Positions 9,566-20,994 are shown, counted from the stretch's first letter. The stretch: DNA of 64,000 nt from DATEPR01 sp036491115 (GCA_036491115.1 DASXCQ010000060.1:62001-126000), one strand, 5' to 3'. Program-made: numbers and translations. The notes: generated by a model not told the origin, from the letters alone.

Positions 9566-10542
9566 CGTTCCTGTTGCGCCGCATCGGCTTCTATGTGCTC
9601 ACCGCGTGGGCCGCGATCACCATCAACTTCTTCATCCCCCGGCTGATCCCCGGTGACCCGGTACTCGCCCTGGTGGCGCACTTCCAGGGCCAGATCAGCA
9701 CCAAGGCCATCCAGTCCCTGTACATCCTGTTCGGACTGAACAAGAACCAGAACATCTTCCAGCAGTACGGCGAGTACTGGGCTCAACTGGCGCACGGCGA
9801 CCTCGGCCTGTCGTTCACGTTCTTCCCGACGCCGGTGTCCCAGGTGATCGCGCAGAGCCTGCCGTGGACCATCGCGCTGGTCGGCCTGACCACGATCATC
9901 AGCTTCCTGGTCGGCACCGGGCTGGGTGTGCTGGCGGGGTGGCGGCGCGGCTCGTGGGCCGACGGCCTGCTCCCGGTCACCACGTTCTTCTCGTCGGTGC
10001 CCTACTTCTGGCTCGGCCTGATCACGATCACCCTGCTGGCCGGGCCGGGCAGCTTCTTCCCGTCCTCCGGCGGCTTCGACCCCGGCGTGGTGCCGAGTTT
10101 CACCGGTGCGTTCATCGGCAGCGCGGTCCAGCACAGCATCCTGCCCGCCCTGACCATCCTGGTCTCGTCGATGAGCGGCTGGATCCTGAGCATGCGCAAC
10201 ATGATGATCACGGTCAGCTCCGAGGACTACATCACGGTCGCGCACGCCAAGGGCCTGTCCGAGCGGCGGGTGATGATGAGCTACGCGGCCCGCAACGCCC
10301 TGTTGCCCAACGTCTCCGGGTTCGCGCTGTCGCTGGGCTTCATCGTCGGCGGCACGCTGCTGGTGGAGATCGTGTTCTCCTATCCCGGTGTCGGGTACGA
10401 GCTGTTCCAGGCCGTCGGTGCCCAGGACTACCCGCTGATGCAAGGGATCTTCCTGATGATCACGTTGGCGGTGCTGGCCGCGAACCTGCTGGCCGACGTC
10501 GTGTACCTGGCGTTGGACCCGCGCACCAGGAAGGAGGGCTGA
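9562..10542 (+). CDS. ABC importer permease, OppB/DppB type
   Basis: 326-residue inner-membrane permease with about six transmembrane helices. Family marks are the N-terminal FLIPRLIPGDP-like segment (here FFIPRLIPGDPV) and a cytoplasmic EAA loop (AKGLSERRVMMSYAARNALLP) for ATPase contact. ATG 9562 overlaps the preceding ATPase stop (ATGA), so a longer in-frame extension upstream is not used. It forms the channel with the OppC-like partner that follows 3 bases later. Confidence 0.92.
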
Positions 10543-10545
10543 GCG

Positions 10546-12545
<2,000 letters not shown>

Positions 12546-12554
12546 CGGAGAGAC

Positions 12555-13952
12555 ATGGACATGACGCCGCACGGCAGCCCGACGGCCCAGGCAGACATCC
12601 TCGACGTCCTGCCCAGTGCGTTCCGCTGGGGCGTGGCGACATCGGCGTACCAGATCGAGGGCGCGACGTACGAGGACGGCCGCACCGCGTCGATCTGGGA
12701 CACCTACTGTCGCGTGCCCGGCGCCGTGCACAACGGGGAGACCGGTGACGTCGCCTGCGACCACTACCACCGGATGCCGGCCGACGTCGCGCTGATCCGC
12801 GACCTCGGCGTGGACACGTACCGGTTCTCGGTGGCGTGGCCTCGGGTGCAACCGGGCGGCACCGGGCCGGTCAACGCGGCCGGGCTGGGGTTCTACGAGC
12901 GGCTGGTGGACGAGCTGCTCGCGGCCGGTGTCGACCCGTGGGTGACGCTGTACCACTGGGACCTGCCGCAGGAGTTGGAGGACGCGGGCGGCTGGCCGGG
13001 ACGGGACACGGCGTACCGGTTCGCCGACTACGCGATGCTGGTGTTCGACAAGCTGTCCGACCGGGTGCGCAACTGGACCACGCTGAACGAGCCGTGGTGC
13101 TCGGCCATGCTGGGCTACGCGTGGGGCAAGCAGGCCCCGGGCCGGCAGGACTTCCCGGCCGCCATGGCCGCCGTGCACCACCTGCTGCTGGGCCACGGCC
13201 TGGCCACGTCCCGGATGCGCGCCACCGGCCGGTCGGTCGAGCTCGGCATCACGCTGAACATGTCGCACAGCGAACCGGCGACCGATGCCGAGGTGGACCG
13301 GGAGGCGGCCCGCCGGGCTGACGGCCTCGGTCTCCGGTTGTACCTCGATCCGTTGGTGCGCGGGCAGTATCCGGAGGACGTGGTGGCCGACCTGGCCGCG
13401 CAGGACGTGCGGTTGCCGATCCAGGACGGCGACCTGCCGGCCATCGCTACGCCGTTCGACGTGCTCGGCGTCAACTACTACTCGGCCCACCGGATCTCGG
13501 GCATCGACGAGTCCGGCCGGTCGGTGGTCGACGGCCACCCGGTGTCGCGGACGGTGCCGCACGGCGAGCCGGTCACCGCGATGGGGTGGGAGATCGTTCC
13601 GCAGGGCATGACGGAGCTGCTGGTCCGGCTGGCTCGTGACTATCCGCGTCTACCGCTGGTGATCACGGAGAACGGCGCGGCGTTCGATGACGAGCCCGAC
13701 TCGTCCGGGTTCGTGGCTGATGATGATCGGGTCGGGTACCTGGCCGGGCACATGCGGGCGGTGGCTGACGCGGTGGCTCGTGGGGCGGATGTCCGGGGGT
13801 ACTTCGCCTGGTCGCTGCTGGACAATTTCGAGTGGTCCTACGGGTATGACAAGCGGTTCGGGCTGGTTCGGGTCGACTACGGGACGCAGGAGCGGACGCC
13901 CAAGCGGAGTGCTCTGTGGTATCGGGACACCATTCGGCGGGTGCGCGGGTAG
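12555..13952 (+). CDS. Beta-glucosidase, glycoside hydrolase family 1
   Basis: 465-residue retaining GH1 enzyme, expected in the cytoplasm because there is no signal peptide. The acid/base Glu179 is in TTLNEP and the nucleophile Glu372 is in VITENG. The family glycone-site residues are present (SAYQIEG, DHYHR, YHWDLP, SLLDNFEW). It is the last gene of the importer operon and should split imported beta-glucosides such as cellobiose, although GH1 also covers galactosides and 6-phospho forms. ATG 12555 and ATG 12561 are both possible; a GGAG site at 12548 fits the second slightly better. Confidence 0.95.
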   Translation: MDMTPHGSPTAQADILDVLPSAFRWGVATSAYQIEGATYEDGRTASIWDTYCRVPGAVHNGETGDVACDHYHRMPADVALIRDLGVDTYRFSVAWPRVQPGGTGPVNAAGLGFYERLVDELLAAGVDPWVTLYHWDLPQELEDAGGWPGRDTAYRFADYAMLVFDKLSDRVRNWTTLNEPWCSAMLGYAWGKQAPGRQDFPAAMAAVHHLLLGHGLATSRMRATGRSVELGITLNMSHSEPATDAEVDREAARRADGLGLRLYLDPLVRGQYPEDVVADLAAQDVRLPIQDGDLPAIATPFDVLGVNYYSAHRISGIDESGRSVVDGHPVSRTVPHGEPVTAMGWEIVPQGMTELLVRLARDYPRLPLVITENGAAFDDEPDSSGFVADDDRVGYLAGHMRAVADAVARGADVRGYFAWSLLDNFEWSYGYDKRFGLVRVDYGTQERTPKRSALWYRDTIRRVRG

Positions 13953-13997
13953 TTGGCACTGCTGGGCTCGCGGCCGTGCGGTCGTGGGATCGACACC

Positions 13998-14051
13998 GGC
14001 CGCTCCCTCGTTGTGGATTGTTTGCCTCGGGCCGGGTGTGAGGGAGCGGCC
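13998..14051. terminator. Long-loop inverted repeat between convergent genes
   Basis: GGCCGCTCCCTC (13998-14009) pairs perfectly with its complement at 14040-14051 around a 30-base loop. It sits between the convergent GH1 and ROK genes and probably serves as a two-way terminator. Confidence 0.6.
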
Positions 14052-14072
14052 AGAAAGTGACGCGACAACCGC

Positions 14073-15347
14073 CTACGCAGCCGAATGCGAGTCAGAAGTC
14101 CGCTTGCCACCCTCCCGAGGATCCCCACCCTTGGCCAACATGGCGGCCACCGGCAACGTAGCCGCCCCGAAAGCGACCGCGTCCGGCCCAAGCTGACACA
14201 ACTCGATGGTCGCATGATCAAACGTGTGATGCAGCGAATGAGCCTCGGCAGCCTCGCGAATGTCCGGCAACAAAGCGTTCCCCAACGCCAACCCGGCCCA
14301 CCCACCGAGCACGATCCGCTCCGGGTTGAACAGGTTGATCAAATTGGCGATACCCGCACCCAGATAGCCAGCGGTGTCGTGCAGCACCTTGGCGGCGGTC
14401 TTCGACCGCCCGGCCGCGGCCAACAGACCGTCCAAGCTGGACTGTTCATCGGCACCCGCCACCGTCCGGCCGCCGCGCGCCTGCCGGTATCGGTCCAGAA
14501 TGCCTTCCGCGCCAACGTACGTCTCCAGGCAACCGCGCGAACCGCACCGGCACGGCCGCCCGCCGTAGCTGATGACCGTGTGGCCCCACTCGCCCGCACT
14601 GCTGGTCGCGCCGCGATAGGTCGTACCGTCAGCGATCATCGCCGCACCGACACCGGACCCGATCAGCACCACAACGGCGTGCCCGACACCCTTGCCCGCG
14701 CCGAACCACATCTCCGCCTGGCCGAGCGTCTTGGCGCCGTTGTCGAAGAACAGCGGCGCCGTGACACCGGCCTCACGCAGCAGGCGGTCCAGCGGCACAG
14801 CGTCCCAGCCGATGGTCTGGGCGTGCACGAGCACGGCGCCGTCGCGGCCCTGCGCCGCCCGTTCCTGGCTGGCCTGCTCGACCGCGCCGGGCACGCCGAT
14901 GCCGACGCCGACCACGGTGTCCGCGTCCACTCCGGCCTGCGCGCCCACCTCGCGCAGGCCCGACGCGATCTGCGCGACGACCGTGGCCGGGTCGGGCCGG
15001 GGTGACGGGAGCGGGTGCTCCACCGTGGCCAGGACGGTCATCGCGAGGTCGAACAGCTCCACCTTCACGCCGGTCTCGCCGACATCGACGCCGACGACGT
15101 GGCCGTAGCGCGGATCGACGCGCAGCAGCACCCTCGGCCGGCCGCCGTCCGAATCGATCAGGCCGGCCTCCACGACGATGCGCTCGTCGATCAGCTCCGC
15201 TGTGACGTTGCTGACGGTCGCCGCGCTCAGGCCGCTCATGCCGCTCAACTCGTGCCGGGACAGCGGGCCGTCGAAGAACAGCTTGGACAGCAGCGCCGAC
15301 CGGTTGTGCCGTCTCAGATCCCGGACCGTGGTGCGCTTCGCCTGCAT
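14073..15347 (-). CDS. ROK-family transcriptional repressor (NagC/XylR-like)
   Basis: 424-residue regulator: an N-terminal winged helix-turn-helix (SRHELSGMSGLSAATVSNV) fused to a ROK sugar-kinase-like domain. The ROK zinc motif is present (CRCGSRGCLE), along with the GIGVPG and GSGVGAAM phosphate-loop-like segments. I chose ATG 15347, giving the family-like start MQAKRTTVRDLRRHN; the longer frame to 15404 would run through the AT-rich promoter. It is divergent from the second GH1 gene, so it probably senses a sugar or glucoside and represses that gene and itself. Confidence 0.92.
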   Translation of the reverse strand: MQAKRTTVRDLRRHNRSALLSKLFFDGPLSRHELSGMSGLSAATVSNVTAELIDERIVVEAGLIDSDGGRPRVLLRVDPRYGHVVGVDVGETGVKVELFDLAMTVLATVEHPLPSPRPDPATVVAQIASGLREVGAQAGVDADTVVGVGIGVPGAVEQASQERAAQGRDGAVLVHAQTIGWDAVPLDRLLREAGVTAPLFFDNGAKTLGQAEMWFGAGKGVGHAVVVLIGSGVGAAMIADGTTYRGATSSAGEWGHTVISYGGRPCRCGSRGCLETYVGAEGILDRYRQARGGRTVAGADEQSSLDGLLAAAGRSKTAAKVLHDTAGYLGAGIANLINLFNPERIVLGGWAGLALGNALLPDIREAAEAHSLHHTFDHATIELCQLGPDAVAFGAATLPVAAMLAKGGDPREGGKRTSDSHSAA

Positions 15348-15383
15348 CGGATCCCCGTCCCGCCGCTTGACTACAGCATGCCT

Positions 15384-15424
15384 CACGAGTCTAATGGGCA
15401 GCATAATTTAAAGACTGAATTAAC
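15384..15424. promoter_or_regulatory. AT-rich divergent promoter, candidate ROK operator
   Basis: In the 321-base gap between the ROK gene and the second GH1 gene lie AGTCTAAT (15387-15394) and TAATTTAAAGACTGAATTAA (15404-15423). The latter has TAATT/AATTA arms; ROK regulators commonly bind A/T-rich arms around a short core. AGTCTAAT also occurs near 5515 upstream of the LacI gene. The rest of the gap, to 15668, shows no gene. Confidence 0.5.
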
Positions 15425-15668
15425 TCGTGATAGTAACCGGAAGTTTATGGGGGCAACGGAATCGAGAAAGGTGGGTCGACGCCGCGGCGCGTGCGGGCGA
15501 GCGCGGCAGTAACTTACCGGTGTCAGTCGGTGAGACCCTCCCGAGACACGCTGGTCAGCGGCGGTGCGGCCGCTGGCGCCACCCCTGTTGGCGCCCAACG
15601 ACTTGAACGCGACGTGTCCACGTAGAGACCGTTCCCCCGATCCAGCCACGAGTGCCGAGGGAGTATCG

Positions 15669-17042
15669 ATGACCGACCACGAGACCCTGGGGGCCCAGTT
15701 CGTCTGGGGAGCCGCGACATCGGCTTACCAGATCGAAGGCGCTGTGGCCGAGGACGGCAGGGGACCGTCCATCTGGGACACCTTCTGCCGGGTGCCAGGC
15801 GCCATCGACAACGGGGACACCGGTGACGTCGCCTGCGACCACTACCACCTGTGGCGCGAGGACATCGCGCTGCTGCGCGAACTGAACATCGAGGCGTACC
15901 GCTTCTCCATCGCCTGGCCCAGGGTGCTGCCGGAGGGCACCCGCACGGTCAACCAGGCCGGCCTGGACTTCTACGACCGGCTGGTGGACGGCCTGTTGGA
16001 GGCCGGCATCCGCCCGTTCGCCACGCTCTACCACTGGGACCTACCGCAGGCGATGCAGGATCGGGGCGGCTGGCCGTCCCGTGACACCGCGTTCGCGTTC
16101 GCCGAGCTCGCCTCCGTGGTCGCGGCCCGGCTGGGCGACCGGGTGGCCGACTGGTTCACCGTGAACGAACCGCTGTGCTCGGCGTGGATCGGCCACCTCG
16201 AGGGCACGATGGCGCCGGGATTCCGCGACATCACGCTCGCCGTACCGGCCGCGCACCACCTGCTGCTCGGCCACGGGCTGGCGGCGGCGGCACTACGCAA
16301 CATCGCACCCGGGCCGGTGCGGGTCGGGCCGGTGCTCAACCTGAGCCCCTGCGAGCCGGCCAGCCAGGACGAGAAGGACGTCGCGGCCGCCCGCCGGGCC
16401 GACGGCCATACCAACCGGTGGTGGATGGATCCGCTGCACGGTCGCGGCTACCCGGCCGACATGATCGAGGTGTACGGCGTCGAGCCGCCGGTCCGGCCGG
16501 GCGACCTGGAGGCCATCGCGCAGCCGATGGACCACTACGGCCTGAACTACTACTTCCGCAACGTCGTCACCGACGACCCGACCGGCCCACCGCCCAGGGC
16601 GCGGTTGGTCAGCGTGCCCGACTGGACACTCACCGCGATGGGCTGGGAGGTCTACGCGGACGGCCTGGAGCAGCTGCTCACCCAGATGCACGAGGAGTAC
16701 CGGGTGCCGCGCATCTACGTCACCGAGAACGGTTCCGCGTGGCCGGACGAGATCGAGCCGGACGGCAAGGTGCAGGACAAGGAGCGGATCGAGTACCTGG
16801 AGCAGCACCTGGAGGCCGGCGTGCGGGCGGCCAAGGCCGGTGTGCCACTGGCCGGCTACTTCGCGTGGTCGCTGTTGGACAACTTCGAGTGGGCGTACGG
16901 CTACGCCAAGCGATTCGGCCTGGTGCACGTCGACTATCCGACGCAGCGGCGGACCATCAAGGCGAGCGGCTACCGGTACGCCGACATCATCCGGGCGTAC
17001 CGGCAGCAGACCACTCCGGCCCCGTTGGACTCGGCTCAGTAG
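15669..17042 (+). CDS. Second beta-glucosidase, glycoside hydrolase family 1
   Basis: 457-residue GH1 enzyme paralogous to the one ending at 13952. Acid/base Glu167 lies in FTVNEP and nucleophile Glu353 in YVTENG, with the same SAYQIEG and SLLDNFEW motifs. No signal peptide, so cytoplasmic. ATG 15669 follows GAGGGAG; an in-frame upstream extension lacks a ribosome site and looks non-coding. It is divergent from the ROK regulator rather than part of the importer operon, so the two paralogues are probably induced by different signals and may prefer different glucosides. Confidence 0.95.
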   Translation: MTDHETLGAQFVWGAATSAYQIEGAVAEDGRGPSIWDTFCRVPGAIDNGDTGDVACDHYHLWREDIALLRELNIEAYRFSIAWPRVLPEGTRTVNQAGLDFYDRLVDGLLEAGIRPFATLYHWDLPQAMQDRGGWPSRDTAFAFAELASVVAARLGDRVADWFTVNEPLCSAWIGHLEGTMAPGFRDITLAVPAAHHLLLGHGLAAAALRNIAPGPVRVGPVLNLSPCEPASQDEKDVAAARRADGHTNRWWMDPLHGRGYPADMIEVYGVEPPVRPGDLEAIAQPMDHYGLNYYFRNVVTDDPTGPPPRARLVSVPDWTLTAMGWEVYADGLEQLLTQMHEEYRVPRIYVTENGSAWPDEIEPDGKVQDKERIEYLEQHLEAGVRAAKAGVPLAGYFAWSLLDNFEWAYGYAKRFGLVHVDYPTQRRTIKASGYRYADIIRAYRQQTTPAPLDSAQ

Positions 17043-17049
17043 CTGTTGG

Positions 17050-17100
17050 CTCACCCGATCGAGGTCGCCCCTCCGGGCCTGAGTACCTCGATCGGGCGAG
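17050..17100. terminator. Terminator hairpin after second GH1 gene
   Basis: Arms 17050-17065 and 17085-17100 pair over 16 positions with a single non-Watson-Crick pair, closing a 19-base loop. It begins 8 bases after the GH1 stop and separates this locus from the SsgA-like gene. Confidence 0.7.
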
Positions 17101-17174
17101 ACCAGCAGGTTTCGCATCATCGAGGGCATCCACGTGAGTCTCCGTCACGTACACCGTGAACAGGAGGCCAGGCC

Positions 17175-17582
17175 ATGAACAGGATCCATCACGAACAGGT
17201 CGCCGCCTTGCTGCCCGCCGGCGGCGGCGACGCGGTGACGCCCGTCACCACCCGCTGGACCTACGACTCGGCAGAGCCCTTCGCCGTCACCGTCGCGTTC
17301 GCCACCGAGCGCGGCCGGTGGGTCGAGTGGGTCTTCGCTCGCGACCTGCTGATCGACGGGCTCACCGAGCCGACCGGCGACGGCGACCTGCGGGTCAGCC
17401 CGGACATCGACCCGGACCTGCTGGTCCTGGAGATCTTCGCACCCACCGGCAGCGCCGCGTTCACGCTGGACCGGGAGGACACCGAACAGTTCCTGGCCCG
17501 CACGCTGGACGTGGTGCCCGCCGGGACCGAGAGCACCCACTTCGACATCGACCGGCTGCTGTCCGAACTCAGTCCCGGCTGA
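17175..17582 (+). CDS. SsgA-like (SALP) sporulation/cell-division regulator
   Basis: 135-residue protein of the SsgA family, found only in morphologically complex actinomycetes, where members steer septum placement and spore wall maturation. The pattern of PFAVTVAF, VEWVFARDLLIDGL and the acidic DxDGDLRVSP-type turn is characteristic. ATG 17175 follows AGGAGG. Which SALP subgroup (SsgA, SsgB or others) it belongs to needs a tree. It is a lone gene upstream of a methyltransferase with its own promoter. Confidence 0.9.
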   Translation: MNRIHHEQVAALLPAGGGDAVTPVTTRWTYDSAEPFAVTVAFATERGRWVEWVFARDLLIDGLTEPTGDGDLRVSPDIDPDLLVLEIFAPTGSAAFTLDREDTEQFLARTLDVVPAGTESTHFDIDRLLSELSPG

Positions 17583-17595
17583 CCAGCCGCACTCG

Positions 17596-17601
17596 TAGGC
17601 T
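17596..17601 (+). promoter_or_regulatory. -10 element for leaderless methyltransferase mRNA
   Basis: TAGGCT lies 6 bases before GTG 17608, and there is no ribosome-binding sequence in between, the spacing expected of a leaderless transcript. Confidence 0.5.
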
Positions 17602-17607
17602 GCCGCC

Positions 17608-18327
17608 GTGACCTTCCCGGACTTCAGCCCGGCGCCGAACATCGCCGAGCATCCCGACGTGTACGAGCGGGAGAACGAGGCGATCGACCCGGCCGGTGTG
17701 CTGTGGCAAGCACTGCGCGAGCAGGCCGACTGGGGTGGTCGGACCCTCGTCGATCTCGGCTGTGGCACCGGGTTCTGGTTGCCCCGGTATACGTCGGACC
17801 CCGGCGGTGCGGCGCGGGTGATCGGAGTGGAACCGGACCCGGCGCTGCTCACCGAAGCCCGCCGACGGGTCGGCGAGCGCATCGAGGTGCTGGCCGGTTC
17901 GGCCGAACGGCTGCCGCTGCCGGACGCCTCGGTGGACGTCGTGCACGCGCGGTTCGCCTACTTCTTCCCGCCCGGCTGCGACGCCGGCCTGGCCGAGGCA
18001 CTGCGGGTGCTGCGGCCCGGCGGTGCGCTCGTGGTGATCGACAACGACCGGCGGCACGGCGAGTTCGCCGACCTGCTGGCCCGCTCGGCCTGGGCGGCAC
18101 CGCAGGGCGCGGCGGACAGCACGGACGCCTGGTGGCAGGCGGCAGGCGCCCGCCGCACCGAGGTGGTCTCCGGGTGGGAGTGCCGCGACCCGGCCGAGCT
18201 GGAATCGGTCCTGCGCATCGAGTTCCCGACGCACGTCGTCGACGACTGGCTGGCCGACCACCCCGGCCGGCGCGGCCTCACCTACGGCTACGCCCTGTTC
18301 GCGACCAGGTCAGAAGACCACCACTGA
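17608..18327 (+). CDS. Class I SAM-dependent methyltransferase
   Basis: 239-residue Rossmann-type methyltransferase. Motif I is VDLGCGTG (near 49-56), the acidic loop is VEPDPALL, and there is a LPLPDASVDVVHA segment and the LRVLRPGGALVVID post-motif. These place it in the Methyltransf_11 group, whose small-molecule substrates vary widely. GTG 17608 appears leaderless. Its last 18 bases overlap the convergent dehydrogenase gene. No substrate can be inferred from the neighbourhood. Confidence 0.85.
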   Translation: MTFPDFSPAPNIAEHPDVYERENEAIDPAGVLWQALREQADWGGRTLVDLGCGTGFWLPRYTSDPGGAARVIGVEPDPALLTEARRRVGERIEVLAGSAERLPLPDASVDVVHARFAYFFPPGCDAGLAEALRVLRPGGALVVIDNDRRHGEFADLLARSAWAAPQGAADSTDAWWQAAGARRTEVVSGWECRDPAELESVLRIEFPTHVVDDWLADHPGRRGLTYGYALFATRSEDHH

Positions 18328-19398
18328 CCGCAGCACGTCACCATGGTGCATCTTGGTGAACGCCGCCTCGACGTCGTCCAGCCCGATCCGCTCGGACACG
18401 AACGCGTCCAGGTCGAGCTTGCCCTGCTGGTACAGGTCGACCAGGTACGGGAAGTCCCTGCTGGGCAGGCAGTCGCCGTACCAAGACGACTTGAGCGAGC
18501 CACCGCGGGCGAAGAAGTCGATCAGCGGCATCTCGATGGTCATGTCCGGCGTCGGCACGCCGACCAGCACCAGGGTGCCGGCCAGGTCGCGGGCGTAGAA
18601 GCCCTGCTTCCAGGTCTCCGGCCGGCCGATCGCCTCGATCACCACGTCGGTGCCGAAGCCGCCGGTGAGCTCCTGGATCGCGGTGACCACGTCCTCCGTG
18701 GTGCGCGCGTTGATCGCGTGGGTGGCACCGATTTTCTTGGCCCACTCCAGCTTCCGATCGTCCACGTCCACCGCGATGATCGTGGTGGCGCCGGCCAGCC
18801 TGGCGCCCGCGATGGCGGCATCGCCGACGCCGCCGCAGCCGATCACGGCCACGCTGTCGCCACGGGAGACCGCACCGGTGTTCACGGCCGCGCCCAGCCC
18901 GGCCATCACGCCGCAGCCGAGCAGGCCCACGGCGGCCGGTGAGGCCGACGGGTCCACCTTGGTGCACTGGCCACTGTGGACGAGCGTCTTGTCGGCGAAC
19001 GCGCCGATACCCAGGGCCGGGGACAGCGGAGTGCCGTCCTCCAGGGTCATCGGCTGCTTCGCGTTGTGCGTGTTGAAGCAGTACCACGGCTTGCCCTTGG
19101 CGCACGCCCGGCAGACACCGCAGACGGCCCGCCAGTTGAGGATGACGAAGTCGCCCGGCGCGACGTCGACGACCCCCTCCCCCACGGTCTCCACGATGCC
19201 GGCCGCCTCGTGGCCGAGCAGGAACGGGAAGTCGTCGTTGATGCCGCCCTCCCGGTAGTGCAGGTCGGTGTGGCAGACGCCGCACGCCTGCACCCGCACG
19301 ACCGCCTCGCCCGGTCCCGGATCGGGCACGGTGATCGTGCGCAGCTCCACCGGCGCGCCCTTGCCCAGCGCCACCACACCACGAACCTGTTCGGCCAC
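18310..19398 (-). CDS. mscR: S-(hydroxymethyl)mycothiol dehydrogenase (mycothiol-dependent formaldehyde dehydrogenase)
   Basis: 362-residue zinc alcohol dehydrogenase that oxidises the formaldehyde-mycothiol adduct with NAD+, and in MscR also reduces S-nitrosomycothiol. Catalytic zinc ligands are in CGVCHTDLHY and GHEAAG; structural zinc cysteines are in CGVCRACAKGKPWYC; the NAD site is GCGGVG. Long runs match my memory of the family closely. It is the last gene of the aromatic operon, 14 bases after the VOC gene. That implies formaldehyde or a similar aldehyde is released upstream in the pathway, or mycothiol chemistry is needed; no demethylase is visible. Confidence 0.92.
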   Translation of the reverse strand: MAEQVRGVVALGKGAPVELRTITVPDPGPGEAVVRVQACGVCHTDLHYREGGINDDFPFLLGHEAAGIVETVGEGVVDVAPGDFVILNWRAVCGVCRACAKGKPWYCFNTHNAKQPMTLEDGTPLSPALGIGAFADKTLVHSGQCTKVDPSASPAAVGLLGCGVMAGLGAAVNTGAVSRGDSVAVIGCGGVGDAAIAGARLAGATTIIAVDVDDRKLEWAKKIGATHAINARTTEDVVTAIQELTGGFGTDVVIEAIGRPETWKQGFYARDLAGTLVLVGVPTPDMTIEMPLIDFFARGGSLKSSWYGDCLPSRDFPYLVDLYQQGKLDLDAFVSERIGLDDVEAAFTKMHHGDVLRSVVVF

Positions 19399-19412
19399 GG
19401 ACCGCTCCTTCG

Positions 19413-19934
19413 CTATTGCGCCATCAGGGGCGTGCCCTCGAACACGCCCAGGGTCTCCTGGTAGAACTCCAGGCCGACGCCGTTGGGATCCCGAATATAT
19501 AGGCTGTCGTCGGCCCCACGATCCGGCCCGAGGTACTCGACGCCCGCCGTGTCGAGCTTTGTCTTGATCTCGGCGAAATGTTCCGCGCTCACCGACAGCG
19601 CCATGTGCTGCACGGCGCCGATCGTCTCGGCGAAGTCCGGGTGCGGGTGGCCGGGGAAGTCGAAGAAGCCGAGCAGGTTGCGGTTGCCGATGTCGAAGAA
19701 GAAGTGGCTGGATCCCGTGTAGTCGCGGTTCTCCACCAGCTCCACCAGCGGGAAGCCGAGGAACTCCTGGTAGAACTCGATGGTCTGCTCGACGTCCTTG
19801 CAGATCAGCGCGATGTGGTGCACCCCGCGTACCGGCGTCGCCGGGCGGTCGCCGATCGCGTGCAGGTACTTGTCGCGCAACCGGATCCGGCGTTCCCGCA
19901 CCTTCTCCAGCTCGGCGCCCTCGGGTTGTGGCAT
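19413..19934 (-). CDS. VOC-superfamily protein (glyoxalase/extradiol dioxygenase fold)
   Basis: 173-residue vicinal-oxygen-chelate protein. It has an N-terminal helical segment (EKVRERRIRLRDKYLHAIGDR), then one VOC domain. Likely metal ligands are His in VHHIALICKDVE, His in VQHMALSV, and Glu in LEFYQETLG. The start ATG 19934 has GAGGAGGAG upstream; a longer frame lacks this. Metal-dependent isomerase, thiol-adduct lyase and dioxygenase are all possible. Its place in a hydroxyquinol operon beside a mycothiol enzyme suggests work on a ring-cleavage product or mycothiol adduct. Confidence 0.82.
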   Translation of the reverse strand: MPQPEGAELEKVRERRIRLRDKYLHAIGDRPATPVRGVHHIALICKDVEQTIEFYQEFLGFPLVELVENRDYTGSSHFFFDIGNRNLLGFFDFPGHPHPDFAETIGAVQHMALSVSAEHFAEIKTKLDTAGVEYLGPDRGADDSLYIRDPNGVGLEFYQETLGVFEGTPLMAQ

Positions 19935-19959
19935 GTCGTCTCCTCCTCGTCGGGTTGGC

Positions 19960-20994
19960 TCAGCGCAGTCGCACGATGGTCGCCAGGCCGTCGGCGGTGA
20001 ACGCCCACGCCGGCCGGTCCGGCGGCGCGTCCAGGTGGCCGGTCTCGGTGGCCGGGAAGCCGGACAGCACGGCACCGGCAGGGAACCGCGACCGCTGCGT
20101 CACGCACGACCCGGCCCGCACCAGCGAGCCGGCCCCCACGTGGCTGAAGTCGCAGACGATCGCGCCTGCCTCGACCACCGACCCAGCGCCGATGTGGCAG
20201 CCGTGGATCATCGAGCCCGGCCCGATCACACAGTCGTCCTCGACGACCAGTTCGTTGTCCGGCAACAGGTGCAGCACGGTGTTCTCCAGGATCTGCACCC
20301 GCGCCCCGATCCGGACCGGGCCGTGTGAGTCGCCGATGATCTTCACGCCGGCGCCGATCACGGTGGCGGGCCCGACGGTGACGTCACCGGTGATCTCGGC
20401 GGAGTCGAACAGCACGGCGGTCGGGTCGATCACCGGGTTCTTGTCGCCGTAGCTGTACAGGCGGCCCATGTCGGCTCCCACGTCCGGGTAGGCGGTCATC
20501 AGCTGGTGCGGGTGGTCGGTGAGCCCGGTCTGGTGGTCGCGCAGGGCGGCCAGCCGCTCCCGGTCGACGTCGGTGGCGCTGCGCAGCACATGCGGCGGCC
20601 TGCCGACCAGGACGGTGTGTGGCGGCACCACCACGCCGGCGGGCACCAGCGTGCCCTCGCCGAGGATGCAGCCGTCACCCAGCCGGGAACCGGGCAGCAG
20701 GATGGTGCCGTTGCCGATCTCGCACAGGTCGCCGACCGCCGCGCCGAGCACGGTGGCGCGGTGGCCGAACACCGTCCGCCGGCCGATCACCGTCGGATGG
20801 TCCGGGCTGCCCCACACGGTGCCGTTCTCCAACACGGCGGAGTGGTTGCCGATCCGCACCCCACCATCGGGCGAGCGGACCACCAGGCCCTGCGCCAGGT
20901 ACGCGGCGGCACCCAGCCACAGTTCGCCGATCACCACGGCCGAGTCGGCAATGGTCGGTGCCGGCCCGGCACCGGGCGCCCGGTTGAGGCTCAC
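19960..20994 (-). CDS. Tandem left-handed beta-helix (gamma-carbonic-anhydrase-like) protein
   Basis: 344-residue protein built of two hexapeptide-repeat beta-helix domains (about 1-130 and 185-330) joined by a helical linker (DRERLAALRDHQTGLTDHP). Each half carries repeated [IVL]-G-x4 turns, for example AVVIGELWLG and ILENTVLH. His residues in FGHRATVLG and IHGCHIGAGS could be metal sites as in gamma-carbonic anhydrases. Acyltransferase activity is the alternative. GTG 20994 overlaps the monooxygenase stop (GTGA), so co-translation is likely. A role in this catabolic operon is not described to my knowledge. Confidence 0.8.
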   Translation of the reverse strand: MSLNRAPGAGPAPTIADSAVVIGELWLGAAAYLAQGLVVRSPDGGVRIGNHSAVLENGTVWGSPDHPTVIGRRTVFGHRATVLGAAVGDLCEIGNGTILLPGSRLGDGCILGEGTLVPAGVVVPPHTVLVGRPPHVLRSATDVDRERLAALRDHQTGLTDHPHQLMTAYPDVGADMGRLYSYGDKNPVIDPTAVLFDSAEITGDVTVGPATVIGAGVKIIGDSHGPVRIGARVQILENTVLHLLPDNELVVEDDCVIGPGSMIHGCHIGAGSVVEAGAIVCDFSHVGAGSLVRAGSCVTQRSRFPAGAVLSGFPATETGHLDAPPDRPAWAFTADGLATIVRLR

